A stretch of DNA of 33,398 bases from an uncultured Oscillochloris sp. GTDB taxonomy: Bacteria > Chloroflexota > Chloroflexia > Chloroflexales > Chloroflexaceae. The stretch covers positions 1-33,398 of the forward strand of contig CAIXLU010000568.1 in assembly GCA_903920315.1 (NCBI GenBank), given 5' to 3'. Of the stretch, positions 7,038-14,969 are shown piece after piece. The notes under the pieces were generated by a model. The model searched no databases, was not told the DNA's origin, and saw only the letters and a list, made by a program, of their open reading frames with translations. Position 1 is the first letter of the stretch. Each line of letters starts with the position of its first letter. A program made the translations under genes and the position numbers.

Positions 7038-7678
7038 TCCGCCCCTGTTCCCGCGATCCCCAGCCGTTCGGCAGATGCACGCAGGGCTGCGATCACCTCC
7101 GCGATCAGAGTCTCCAGGGGCATGCCGATCACCTCGGCACCGTGAGCGATTCCTTCGCGGCTAACCTTCGCTGCAAACGCCTTGTCCTTCATTTTTTTGC
7201 GTACTGACGGCACTTCTACCGTATACACGCTCTTGTCGGGGCGCACCAGCGTGACGGCGGTAACGAATCCGCTCAGCTCGTCCACCGCGTAGAGCGTGCG
7301 CTCCATCGGTGACTCGGGCAGGATGCCGCTGTAGTCGGCGTGGCTGAGGATAGCGCGCAGCACCTCGGGCGACCAGCCCTGCTCACGCAGGTAGGCAACA
7401 CCCACGAAAGGATGCCCGGGCAGCGGATCGGGCAGGGCTGCCCCATCAATGAGGGCGTGGGAGAGCGCGGTGGTCTCCGATCCCTCGGCAGGCATATCGG
7501 GGTATTGCTCGTAATCAAGATCGTGCAACAGTCCCACAGCGATCCACAGATCTGCATCGGCACCGGTCTTCTCGGCGAAATAGCCCATGCATGCGGCCAC
7601 CGCCTCGCAGTGTTTGCGCAGGCTTTCGGTCTTCACCCATGCATAGAGCGTCTCGCGGGCGCGCTCAGTGTACATCAT
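7028..7678 (-). CDS. HD-domain putative phosphohydrolase
   Basis: The ~216-residue protein is a metal-dependent HD-domain protein. It has an early helix with VKTESLRKHCEAVAACM (first metal His), then GLLHDLDYEQYP (the HD pair), HPFVGVAYL, and ILSHADYSG with a fourth metal His/Asp. The C-terminal half is helical (SVRKKMKDKAFAAKVSREGI). This matches small predicted HD hydrolases acting on phosphate esters; the substrate is unknown. I place the start at the first of two adjacent ATGs (7678); a GTG three codons upstream is possible. Its stop lies in the heptamer array that serves argB 26 bp further on, suggesting one transcript, though no functional link to arginine synthesis is evident. Confidence 0.75.
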   Translation of the reverse strand: MMYTERARETLYAWVKTESLRKHCEAVAACMGYFAEKTGADADLWIAVGLLHDLDYEQYPDMPAEGSETTALSHALIDGAALPDPLPGHPFVGVAYLREQGWSPEVLRAILSHADYSGILPESPMERTLYAVDELSGFVTAVTLVRPDKSVYTVEVPSVRKKMKDKAFAAKVSREGIAHGAEVIGMPLETLIAEVIAALRASAERLGIAGTGADRK

Positions 7679-7748
7679 TGCTGCCACTTTCTGCTGGAGT
7701 TTGGGTTTCGTTGCACATTATGCCTCAATGCGTGCATTCCCCCGGAAC

Positions 7749-7794
7749 ACACCAAATGGCGCGAGACTCTGGTGAGCTTCGCGCCATGCGGTGT
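7749..7794. other. strong imperfect hairpin between the HD gene and the small unknown gene
   Basis: The outer stem ACACC/GGTGT and inner stem ATGGCGCGA (7756-7764) / TCGCGCCAT (7779-7787) enclose a 14 bp loop. It lies downstream of the 99-residue minus-strand gene. There is no U tract, so it may be an RNA-stabilising structure or a factor-dependent end rather than an intrinsic terminator. Confidence 0.55.
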
Positions 7795-7829
7795 GCGAGC
7801 CAAAAACAGGAGCCCGTAGGCCCTCCGCG

Positions 7830-8129
7830 TTACTTTTTGGGTGCCAACTGGGCCGACGTATCGGAGACAGCCTTGCTGAGATCGCGTGTCACCGTACCGA
7901 GGCCGGTAACGACCGTCTTGAAGACACTCAGGTGAAGTGCGCCGATCGTATTGAAGAGATTGTTCGTTGCCGAGACGACATCCGTGCGGGATTTTTCCGG
8001 AAGGAAATAGGTCGGCGCGGTTACGACGGCAACACCCACACGTGAAATGTTGTTACCGATGGTCGTGACCGTCTCGATCAGGTCGCCGCTCTTCGGGGCC
8101 GTGCTGCTCACATCCTGCGGACTTGCCAT
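7830..8129 (-). CDS. small unknown protein (99 residues)
   Basis: I do not recognise the family. The product starts MASPQDVSSTAPKSGDLIET and has alternating amphipathic stretches (TVTTIGNNISRVGVAVVTAP; TNNLFNTIGALHLSVFKTVV) and a Lys-rich end (LAPKK). There are no cysteines and no obvious signal peptide, and the hydrophobic parts are too polar for confident membrane segments. A helical, possibly structural or membrane-surface protein would fit. The ATG at 8129 has an excellent GAGGAGG 6 bp upstream, arguing for strong translation. A longer reading from 8231 is rejected because it passes over this site. It is flanked by long non-coding regions and is probably monocistronic. Confidence 0.65.
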   Translation of the reverse strand: MASPQDVSSTAPKSGDLIETVTTIGNNISRVGVAVVTAPTYFLPEKSRTDVVSATNNLFNTIGALHLSVFKTVVTGLGTVTRDLSKAVSDTSAQLAPKK

Positions 8130-8393
8130 GAAATGCCTCCTCGTGTTCTGCTCCTCAATTGTGAGGGGAAGATACCATCTACGGGGCCTTGAGGCCCATC
8201 CATCACCACCTGTTTCTCGTTTGTCCGACACAACCGATGCCCCGTTGGGGCTTTATTGTGGGGACGGATCGTTACGCAGGTGACGATGATGCCAATTATA
8301 GTACCGAGAGCAGAGTCTGTCTAGCGTTATCTCGAAAATAGCCTTTTTCGGCAATAAGGGCAGAACAATATCGTAACCTATCCCGATACCCGC

Positions 8394-8500
8394 ACAGAGA
8401 GAGGTCTGGAATTTCTCTCTGAGATCGTATGTATGGCGTCTACGATACGCCATATCGCCACTTGCGTAGGTGCGGTATGATGGGCTTTGCACAGCCCACA
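8394..8500 (+). other. series of hairpins in the 497 bp region upstream of pgi
   Basis: No gene is visible between 8130 and 8626. Three inverted repeats occur: CAGAGAGA (8395-8402) / TCTCTCTG (8414-8421), TATGGCGT (8432-8439) / ACGCCATA (8446-8453), and GGGCT/AGCCC around 8480-8494, inside TAGGTG/CACCTA. I recognise no riboswitch class. They may form a structured pgi leader or bind regulators; no convincing promoter was found. Confidence 0.35.
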
Positions 8501-8626
8501 CCTATCGGTCAGACGTATGCTGCACACTTGCATCATCAGCGACCACCACGTTGTGCCTGCGTTGTTTCTCGTGGCTGTATGCTGATGTGAGTACATCGAG
8601 AGTCCCCAGAAGCATGAGGAAAAGTT

Positions 8627-10261
8627 ATGAGCATCCCTAGCCGGAGCCTTACGGCCCGCCCCGAGTGGCGAGCCTTGGCCGAGCATTACAAGACGGTCGG
8701 TAAGGCGCACTTGCGCGATCTGTTCGCAGCGGATCCTGGGCGCGGCGAGCGGCTCACTGCCGATGCCGCCGGTCTCTTCCTCGACTACTCAAAGCACCGT
8801 GTTACCGATGAGACCCTCGGCCTGTTGGTGCGGCTCGCTGATGCCTGCGACCTGTCGGGGCGCGCTGATGCTATGTTTAGCGGCGAGAAGATTAACATCA
8901 CCGAGGGTCGTGCGGTGCTGCACACCGCCCTGCGTGCCCCCCGCGATGCGGTCATCTTTGTTGATGGACATAATGTTGTTCCTGATGTTCATGCTGTTCT
9001 CGACCGTATGGCCGACTTCAGTGATCGTGTGCGGACGGGCGAATGGCTAGGGCACACGGGCCAGCGCATCCGCGCGGTGATCAATATCGGAATCGGTGGC
9101 TCCGACCTCGGCCCGATGATGGCCTACCGAGCGCTACGCCACTATAGCCAGCGCGACATTTCATTCCGCTTTGTCTCAAATGTGGATGGCACGGACTTTG
9201 CTGAGACGGTGCGCGACCTCGATCCGGCCAGCACGCTCTTCATCGTCGCTTCAAAGACCTTCACCACCCTGGAGACGATGACTAACGCCCGCAGTGCGCG
9301 GGCATGGCTGCTGGCCGCCCTCGGCGATAATGCTGCTGTGGCCAAGCATTTCGTCGCTGTCTCCACCAATGCCGCCGAGGTGTCCAAGTTTGGCATTGAT
9401 GTCACAAACATGTTTGGTTTCTGGGACTGGGTAGGCGGGCGTTACTCGATGAACTCGGCCATCGGTCTCTCGACGATGATCGCCCTCGGGCCGGAGGGCT
9501 TCCGCCAGATACTGGCCGGTGCCCGTGCGATGGACGAGCATTTCCGCAGCGCACCCCTGGCCCAGAATCTGCCTGCCCTCATGGGCCTGCTGAGCGTCTG
9601 GTACAGCAGTTTCTTCGACGCCGATACCGTGGCCGTGCTGCCCTACGACCAGTACCTGAGCCGCTTCCCCGGCTACCTCCAGCAGCTTACGATGGAGAGT
9701 AACGGCAAGCGGGTGACCCTGAGCGGGGCTGAGGTGGACTACCAGACCGGGGCGATCTACTGGGGGAAACCGGGTACGAACGGCCAGCACTCGTTCTACC
9801 AACTCATCCATCAGGGTACGAAGCTCTTCCCGTGCGATCTGATCGGATTTTGCAAGAGCCTGAACCCCCTGGGAGATCATCACGATCTCCTGATGGCCAA
9901 TATGTTCGCCCAGAGCGAAGCCCTGGCCTTCGGCAAAACCGCTGAGGAGGTAGCGTCTGATGGTACGGCGGCATGGCTGGTGCCTCACCGCACCTTCCCC
10001 GGTAACCACCCGACCAGCACCATCCTGGCAGAAAAGCTCACCCCGGCAGTGCTGGGGGCGCTGGTGGCTCTCTACGAGCATAGCGTCTTTACCCAAGGCG
10101 TGATCTGGGACATTGGCTCATTCGACCAGTGGGGCGTAGAACTCGGCAAGGTACTGGCCGGACGGATTGTCCTTGCGCTGCGCGCCGAGGGCGAACCCGA
10201 GCTGCATCACGATAGCTCGACCAATGCGCTGATTCGGCGCTACCGTGCGAGGAAGGCATAG
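8627..10261 (+). CDS. pgi: glucose-6-phosphate isomerase
   Basis: The 544-residue cytoplasmic enzyme interconverts glucose-6-phosphate and fructose-6-phosphate. Its length suits the long bacterial/eukaryotic type. Signature regions are present in order: [19 protein letters not shown], then [17 protein letters not shown] (phosphate binding), [32 protein letters not shown] with the catalytic Glu, [20 protein letters not shown] with the catalytic His, and [17 protein letters not shown] with the catalytic Lys. The start is well supported by GAGGAAAAG a few bases upstream. It stands alone and converges on the EamA transporter gene through a shared terminator. It serves glycolysis, gluconeogenesis and, in an autotroph, polysaccharide synthesis. 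Confidence 0.97.
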   Translation: MSIPSRSLTARPEWRALAEHYKTVGKAHLRDLFAADPGRGERLTADAAGLFLDYSKHRVTDETLGLLVRLADACDLSGRADAMFSGEKINITEGRAVLHTALRAPRDAVIFVDGHNVVPDVHAVLDRMADFSDRVRTGEWLGHTGQRIRAVINIGIGGSDLGPMMAYRALRHYSQRDISFRFVSNVDGTDFAETVRDLDPASTLFIVASKTFTTLETMTNARSARAWLLAALGDNAAVAKHFVAVSTNAAEVSKFGIDVTNMFGFWDWVGGRYSMNSAIGLSTMIALGPEGFRQILAGARAMDEHFRSAPLAQNLPALMGLLSVWYSSFFDADTVAVLPYDQYLSRFPGYLQQLTMESNGKRVTLSGAEVDYQTGAIYWGKPGTNGQHSFYQLIHQGTKLFPCDLIGFCKSLNPLGDHHDLLMANMFAQSEALAFGKTAEEVASDGTAAWLVPHRTFPGNHPTSTILAEKLTPAVLGALVALYEHSVFTQGVIWDIGSFDQWGVELGKVLAGRIVLALRAEGEPELHHDSSTNALIRRYRARKA

Positions 10262-10277
10262 AGAGAGGCATAGAGAG

Positions 10278-10310
10278 AGGCATAGAGAGAGCTTTGCTCT
10301 CTCTATGCCT
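10278..10310. terminator. bidirectional terminator between pgi and the EamA gene
   Basis: A perfect 15 bp stem AGGCATAGAGAGAGC (10278-10292) / GCTCTCTCTATGCCT (10296-10310) with a TTT loop. The left arm is the third tandem copy of a 12 bp unit GGCATAGAGAGA that begins at the pgi stop codon. The right arm contains the stop codon of the EamA gene. U-richness is modest on both sides. Confidence 0.75.
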
Positions 10311-11211
10311 TTGTGTACAGCAGCCCCATGCTCGCCAGAAGGATCGCGGCACCGACGATACCGAGGGGGGCCAGATGTTCGCCGAGGAAGAGGACGGCCA
10401 GGATCGTTGAGCCAAGGGGTTCAAGCAGCGCAAGAGTGGTAGATACGGTCGCCGAGGTGGTGCTGAGTCCGCGCAGGTAGAGTATGTAGGCTGCGGTGGT
10501 GGGCACTAGGCCCAGGTAGAGCAGAATGCCCCAGCCAGCCGGCGGGTAGGCCAGGTACAGGCCGTTACTCAGGGCCAGGGGGGCCAGGAGCAGCGCACCC
10601 AGGCTAAAGGCCAGCGCAATGGGCTGGAGCGGGTGATAGCGGGCGGCCACAGCCCGCCCGGTCATTGTCACCACGCTATACGAGAGACCCGCGCCCAGGG
10701 CCAGGGCCGCGCCGCTCAGCAGGGTGGCCGTATCGCCCGCCTGCGGCACCCCGCCTATCAGCAGGCCCGTACCTACCATCGCGCCACCCATAGCCAGGAG
10801 CGCCGCCCGACCTAGGCGCTCGCCGAGGAATACGCGGGACAGCAACGCCGTGATCACGGGCGCACTACAGATATTGATCATCACGGCAGCCGCTACCCCC
10901 AAGCGAGGGATGGCGGCGAAATAGCAGACTTGGTAGGACGCAAAGGCCACGCCCATCAGCGCGATTACCCCCAGGTCGGCACGGCGCACCCGTAAGAAGC
11001 CTGGCCCCACCACTACCTGCCCGAGAATGAGCAGGGCCGGGGCCGAGATCAGCAGGCGCAGAAACCCCACCCCCAGCGGGTCGGCGGGGGCCAGCCGGTA
11101 AAGCAGGCTCACCGCTACCCCGATTGTTCCCCAGATCAGCGCCGCCGCCGTGATCTGCGCCATCCCCATGCGCGTTCTTCCTGTCGGCGCGATCCGCTCT
11201 GCTGTTGTCAC
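10303..11211 (-). CDS. EamA-family (drug/metabolite superfamily) transporter
   Basis: The 302-residue protein has about ten membrane helices arranged as two EamA repeats (about residues 15-145 and 160-300). The second ends in LALLEPLGSTILAVLFLGEH, the typical late signature with E/P in helix 9. Such carriers export or exchange metabolites or amino acids across the cytoplasmic membrane; the substrate cannot be predicted. The GTG at 11211 is preceded by AAAGAGG at 8 bp and is preferred over internal ATGs near 11169. It is transcribed away from the CBS/REC regulator gene across a 127 bp gap that contains a perfect CTTCGCGAAG palindrome (11265-11274), a possible operator. Confidence 0.85.
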   Translation of the reverse strand: MTTAERIAPTGRTRMGMAQITAAALIWGTIGVAVSLLYRLAPADPLGVGFLRLLISAPALLILGQVVVGPGFLRVRRADLGVIALMGVAFASYQVCYFAAIPRLGVAAAVMINICSAPVITALLSRVFLGERLGRAALLAMGGAMVGTGLLIGGVPQAGDTATLLSGAALALGAGLSYSVVTMTGRAVAARYHPLQPIALAFSLGALLLAPLALSNGLYLAYPPAGWGILLYLGLVPTTAAYILYLRGLSTTSATVSTTLALLEPLGSTILAVLFLGEHLAPLGIVGAAILLASMGLLYTKA

Positions 11212-11338
11212 GTTTTGCCTCTTTCAAAGGAATGCTCTCACAGTTGCCGGTCATATTGAGGTACCTTCGCGAAGAGAGGTAGCGCAATCATTACTGTGCA
11301 TGTAGAATATATAGTAGTCGTCTGCACATTTTACCGCG

Positions 11339-12982
11339 ATGTCCTCCAACGCTTTCCCGCGTCTCATCTACTGCGCTTCCCGTATTTCTAAGCCTGTCGT
11401 GAGCAGAATGAACGTATCATACGGATCTACCTTCCTTCCTAGCCTTGCTGAGGTTACGAATACCGATCCGCTCATTGTTGACCATGAGACCCCGGTTAGC
11501 ACAGTGCTGGCACAGCTCAATCAGCACGGTGCGACATGCGCCCTCATCCGCGCCAACGGGCACCTCACCCATGTCTTCACGATGCGTGATATCGTTCACC
11601 TGGCGGCGAATGGAGCTACGTCGGGCAATGTACTGGGGGGGCACCCGATCATCACGATCTCCCACAGCCACCCCGAGGGTATCGGGGCTGCCCTGCGGCT
11701 GCTCATGCAGCACCAGATTCACCACTTGGTGGTCATTAACGACGAAGGCCACGTTGCCGGGGTGATCTCGCACGAGAGTATCTGCGCCGCGATTACTCCG
11801 GCGATGCTCATGCGTCTACGCACGGTGGCCGAGGTGATGGTAACAGATCCGATCACCGCCGAGGCCGACCAGCCTCTGATCGGGGTTGCCCGTATCATGG
11901 ACGAGTATAAGGTGAGCTGTGTGGTGATCGTCATGCCCGGCGCGGGCAACAGACTCCTGCCCCTCGGCCTGATCACCGAGCGTGACATCGCCCGCGCCCA
12001 CGCTGCGCCGATGAACCTCGCTACCACCTCGGCCCGTCAGATCCTGGCCCCGCAACTGATCAGCGTCGCCCCAGAAGCCTCGCTCTGGGATGTTCACCAA
12101 GCTATGGATCGTGCCCATGTGCGCCGGATCATTGTGGTTGGTTCTGCAGGCGAACTGGTCGGCCTAATCACCCAGAGTACCCTGCTCTACCCCACCGACC
12201 CGTTGGAGATACAGCGCACGGTTGATTTGCTGCAGCGCAGCCTCACCATACCCACACCGCAGCCACTTGCCCAGATCCGCCCACCATCTAGCGATGCCCA
12301 TCCACGCGGGAACATCCACCTGCTGCTGGTGGATGATGATGAACTCTTCCTTAAAGTGATTAAGCGCCTGCTGATTAGCCGTGGTTTCACCATTGCCGGG
12401 GTAGCCAGCAGCGGTCGGTCGGCGATTGAGCAGGCCCGTGCGCTCCAGCCCGACATCATCCTGATGGATGTGGAAATGCCCGAGATGGGTGGTCTGGAAG
12501 CCACCAGCGCCATTATGGATGAGCGGCCCGACGCACGGATCGTCATGCTCACGATGGCCGAAGACGACGCCACGCTCTTTGAGGCGGTACGCCACGGTGC
12601 AGCAGGCTACCTGCTCAAGAATGTTGATATTGACCGGCTGAGCGAGTACATCCTTGGCCTGATGCGTGGCGAGGCGGCCCTCTCACCCGTGCTGGCCCAG
12701 CGCGTGCTTGGTGCTCTGGCCAGTCAGATGCGTCAGGACGATACCCACCAGCCGGATCCCTCCAGTATGCTCACGCACCATCAGATCCGCATCCTCACTC
12801 TGCTGGCCCAGGGGAATACCTATAAAGAGATTGGCCGCCTGCTTGGCTACAGCGAGCGGGCGATCAAATATCATACCGGCGAGGCCATTCGCCAGCTCCA
12901 GCTCAAAGATCGTGCCGAGGCGGTGGCCTACACCCGTGCCCATATGCGCCGTCGCTCCTGGCCCTGGATCGGCGACGCCTAA
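11339..12982 (+). CDS. four-CBS-domain / receiver / LuxR-type HTH fusion regulator
   Basis: The 547-residue protein joins sensor and response-regulator parts in one chain. Residues ~35-155 and ~160-280 form two Bateman modules (four CBS domains; for example IHHLVVINDEGHVAGVISHE and RRIIVVGSAGELVGLITQS). Residues ~325-445 are a receiver domain with LLLVDDDELFL, the phosphoacceptor Asp377 in LMDVEMPEMGG, LTMAEDD and GYLLKN. Residues ~475-540 form a helix-turn-helix of the NarL/LuxR type (LTHHQIRILTLLAQGNTYKE, IGRLLGYSERAIKYH). CBS pairs usually bind adenine nucleotides, so it may combine energy sensing with phosphorylation to control transcription. No histidine kinase is adjacent. The first ATG lacks a ribosome-binding site; the ATG at 11408 is an alternative start that leaves all domains intact. 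Confidence 0.85.
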   Translation: MSSNAFPRLIYCASRISKPVVSRMNVSYGSTFLPSLAEVTNTDPLIVDHETPVSTVLAQLNQHGATCALIRANGHLTHVFTMRDIVHLAANGATSGNVLGGHPIITISHSHPEGIGAALRLLMQHQIHHLVVINDEGHVAGVISHESICAAITPAMLMRLRTVAEVMVTDPITAEADQPLIGVARIMDEYKVSCVVIVMPGAGNRLLPLGLITERDIARAHAAPMNLATTSARQILAPQLISVAPEASLWDVHQAMDRAHVRRIIVVGSAGELVGLITQSTLLYPTDPLEIQRTVDLLQRSLTIPTPQPLAQIRPPSSDAHPRGNIHLLLVDDDELFLKVIKRLLISRGFTIAGVASSGRSAIEQARALQPDIILMDVEMPEMGGLEATSAIMDERPDARIVMLTMAEDDATLFEAVRHGAAGYLLKNVDIDRLSEYILGLMRGEAALSPVLAQRVLGALASQMRQDDTHQPDPSSMLTHHQIRILTLLAQGNTYKEIGRLLGYSERAIKYHTGEAIRQLQLKDRAEAVAYTRAHMRRRSWPWIGDA

Positions 12983-12987
12983 GACAA

Positions 12988-13015
12988 GGGGGCAGGGGGC
13001 AGGGGGCAGGGGGCA
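12988..13015. repeat. GGGGGCA heptamer array, four units
   Basis: Four perfect GGGGGCA units followed by GGG, starting 5 bp after the stop codon of the CBS/REC regulator. Confidence 0.9.
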
Positions 13016-13057
13016 GGGAAGAAAATTCATCTCTGTCCCTTCCCTGCACAACAATCC

Positions 13058-13090
13058 AGAGGGGTGATCGCCCACGGCGCTCACCCCTCT
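13058..13090 (+). terminator. hairpin after the CBS/REC regulator gene
   Basis: A 10 bp perfect stem AGAGGGGTGA / TCACCCCTCT with a 13 bp loop, followed by CGTATT. It probably ends the regulator transcript, though the U tract is poor. Confidence 0.5.
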
Positions 13091-13094
13091 CGTA

Positions 13095-13539
13095 TTACGG
13101 AAATAGCCCGTAAAGCCCAGGAGCTTTAGAGACTGCTGAAAAATGTGGGCCGCCGTGGTACGATTCGCTCAAAGCAAGGAGCGCGCTATAATGTTGCCTT
13201 TCGTCATCTTCTTGCACCTGGGACTGACCGCTTGCCTGCCCCATCCGAGCGTGCTGACGGTGTTCCGCGCCCGCCTGGGCGGGGAGGTGTACGAGCAGAT
13301 CTTTAATGGGGTTGTCGCACAGGCTCGCACGGCCGGATTGGTCAAGGATCGCCTGCGCCTGAAAGACGATAGCCAGGCGGCTTAATCGCCTCCCTCCACA
13401 CGGGGATAGGCACCGACTTAGGCGGTGGGCGCAGACGAGATTCGTATGTTGGATGCGTGTACCCATAGATTCACCTGCTGAAGGCCGGACTTTTTCAGCA
13501 GTTTCTAAAGCTCCTGGGCTTTACAGGCTCTTTCTGTAA
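13095..13539. mobile_element. truncated insertion sequence with ~45 bp terminal inverted repeats
   Basis: The ends are near-perfect inverted repeats. The left end reads TTACGGAAATAGCCCGTAAA then GCCCAGGAGCTTTAGAGACT GCTGAAAAA. The right end, complemented, reads TTACAGAAAGAGCCTGTAAA then GCCCAGGAGCTTTAGAAACT GCTGAAAAA; there are four differences. Only ~345 bp lie between the ends, with an 80-codon transposase-like fragment. It is therefore an internally deleted, non-autonomous element that could be mobilised in trans. No target-site duplication is obvious. Confidence 0.8.
13143..13385 (+). pseudogene. N-terminal fragment of an IS5/IS1182-like transposase
   Basis: The 80-residue reading frame lies inside the inverted repeats. 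Its second half, HPSVLTVFRARLGGEVYEQI then FNGVVAQARTAGLVKDRLRL, resembles the N-terminal dimerisation/DNA-binding region (DUF772-like: R-x-RLG-x-E...F) of IS4/IS5-superfamily transposases. The frame stops just where the DDE catalytic core would begin. No catalytic residues remain, so it cannot be an active transposase; a truncated product might still bind the element ends. A start at the ATG at 13191 is as likely as that at 13143. Confidence 0.7.
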
Positions 13540-13578
13540 GGGCGCAGCAGTCGGCATGCTGCGCTGACTGTTACGTCC

Positions 13579-14427
13579 CTACTCAAACCCCTCAAACACG
13601 GTTACACCCATGGCACCGGATCCGAGATGTGCGGCGATGCTGGGACCAAAGCGAGCGATCTGTACTTTTTCACGCGGAAAGATCGGCTCAACTTTTTCCA
13701 GCAATTTCTCGACATCCTCAGGGGTAGTGGCGAAAAGTACAATCACCTCTTGGACTCGCGGGAAATCCTCGATAAAGGTGAAAAGACCCTCGATTGCCTT
13801 AGCGCGGGTGCGGGTGCGTTCGTAGGGCACGATCTCGCCCTCATCCAGGATCATCAGCGGTTTGATCCGCTGCATCGAGCCGAGTACCGAGCCAGTGATT
13901 GTCAGACGACCCGCCGACTCCAAATGCTCCATCGTATCAACAAAAAAGCAGACGTGGGTGTGGCGCACCATCGCATTGATCAGGCGGCTCACCTCATCAG
14001 GCGTCGCGCCCTCGCGGGCGGCGCGAGCAGCCGCCAGCACCACCGAGCCGAGTCCCGCCGAAGACGACTTGCTATCTACTAGCTCGATCCGTGTTGTTGA
14101 AGCAGGCACTTTGCTGCGTGCCTGTACCGTATTTGCGTAAATATCGCCCAGGTGCGTACTTAGGTGGATCGAAAATACGTAGTCCACATCACCCACCAGA
14201 CGCCGGTAGAGTTGCTCAAACACCGCCGCCGAGGGCGATGCCACCTTAAATCGCGGGTGGCCCGAGATCAGCATATCGTAGAGTTGCTCATCCGTGACAT
14301 CAATGCCGACCCGATAAATTTTATCGTCGGCATGAATCAGCAGTGGCACCACTTCAATTCCAAGCTCGCGGGCCAATTCAGCGGGGATGTCAGCCGTCCC
14401 GTCAGTCACGATCTTTATCTTCGCCAT
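13579..14427 (-). CDS. DegV-family fatty-acid-binding protein
   Basis: The 282-residue protein matches DegV proteins along its length. It starts MAKIKIVTDGTADIPAELAR (the TDS/TDG-x-AD lipid-site motif) and has LISGHPRFKVASPSAAVFEQ (the T/S-SxPS region). HLSTHLGDIYANTVQAR follows, with the conserved S-L-S/T pattern, then DTMEHLESAGRL. It ends in HLGSGAMGVTVFEGFE, close to the family's H-x-GPGA-x-G end. DegV proteins bind fatty acids and, in Firmicutes, act as FakB subunits delivering the acyl chain to a FakA kinase. No fakA is seen nearby. The ATG is preceded by AGGTG. It is probably monocistronic and divergent from rpmB. Confidence 0.9.
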   Translation of the reverse strand: MAKIKIVTDGTADIPAELARELGIEVVPLLIHADDKIYRVGIDVTDEQLYDMLISGHPRFKVASPSAAVFEQLYRRLVGDVDYVFSIHLSTHLGDIYANTVQARSKVPASTTRIELVDSKSSSAGLGSVVLAAARAAREGATPDEVSRLINAMVRHTHVCFFVDTMEHLESAGRLTITGSVLGSMQRIKPLMILDEGEIVPYERTRTRAKAIEGLFTFIEDFPRVQEVIVLFATTPEDVEKLLEKVEPIFPREKVQIARFGPSIAAHLGSGAMGVTVFEGFE

Positions 14428-14494
14428 TAGGACACCTATCTCAGTCAGGCTGACCTACCGCCGACGGCGGAGGCCAGTCCCAAGCGCCAAACGT

Positions 14495-14523
14495 TTGCCA
14501 AAGGGGGTACGGTATGGTATATT
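14495..14523 (+). promoter_or_regulatory. promoter of rpmB
   Basis: TTGCCA, 17 bp, TATATT, about 58 bp before the rpmB ATG. The -35 element overlaps a perfect palindrome CAAACGTTTG (14489-14498), a possible regulator site. Confidence 0.65.
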
Positions 14524-14581
14524 CTCGCAGATACACGCAAAATACAATCTTTATTACGATACTATCTGGAGTACCACTGAA

Positions 14582-14767
14582 ATGGCGAAGTGCAAGATGT
14601 GCGGCAAGGCTCCCTCGTTCGGTCACAACGTTAGCTTCTCAAAGCGCCGCACCAACCGCATGTGGCGGCCAAACCTACAGAAGACAACGGTTCTGAACGA
14701 TGCGGGCAAGCCCGAGCAGATTCGTATTTGCACCCAGTGCATACGGACGCTGACAAAGGTCCGTTAG
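14582..14767 (+). CDS. rpmB: 50S ribosomal protein L28
   Basis: The 61-residue basic protein starts MAKCKMCGKAPSFGHNVSFS and continues with KRRTNRMWRPNLQ, the core L28 signature. It is the zinc-binding (C+) form: CKMC near the N-terminus and CTQC near the C-terminus give four cysteine ligands. L28 sits near the E site of the large subunit. The length is normal for compact bacterial L28. The ATG at 14582 is preceded by CTGGAG about 12 bp upstream. It has its own promoter and terminator, so it is monocistronic. Confidence 0.97.
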   Translation: MAKCKMCGKAPSFGHNVSFSKRRTNRMWRPNLQKTTVLNDAGKPEQIRICTQCIRTLTKVR

Positions 14768-14802
14768 CCCTTTTCGCGGTGGCCGTAGCAGAATTCAGAG
14801 GA

Positions 14803-14836
14803 GGCCCGTATCCTAACTCAGGATGCTGGCCTTTTT
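14803..14836 (+). terminator. rho-independent terminator of rpmB
   Basis: The stem GGCC...ATCCT / AGGAT...GGCC, with a small internal loop, is followed directly by TTTTT. An alternative overlapping hairpin ATGCTGGC/GCCAGCAT (14823-14849) is also possible. Confidence 0.75.
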
Positions 14837-14911
14837 GCTTTGCCAGCATAGGGACGGCCCGAGGCCGCCCACAAGGTCGCATTATAGCCCAACGAATCCG
14901 CCCGCGCAATA

Positions 14912-14969
14912 GGGAGGAAGGATGAGGGATGAGGGACGCCTCATCCTTTCTCCCTCATCCCTCATCCCT
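14912..14969. repeat. inverted GGATGAG heptamer arrays at the ilvE stop codon
   Basis: The left arm has GGATGAG, GGATGAG, GGA (14920-14936). The right arm is the complementary TCCCTCATCCCTCATCCCT (14951-14969). The right arm runs into the ilvE stop codon (14968-14970). The hairpin could also act as the ilvE terminator. Confidence 0.85.

Noticed and set aside
8237-8256. GCCCCGTTGGGGC followed by TTTATT, terminator-like on the plus strand
   Set aside because: No plus-strand gene lies upstream to be terminated; the stem is short and the match may be chance.
9251-10096. A 281-codon minus-strand frame inside pgi
   Set aside because: pgi has all its catalytic motifs on the plus strand; the antisense frame has low-complexity composition.
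13579-14427. A FakA/FakB pair around the DegV gene
   Set aside because: No DAK-type kinase gene is adjacent, so only the general DegV assignment is kept.
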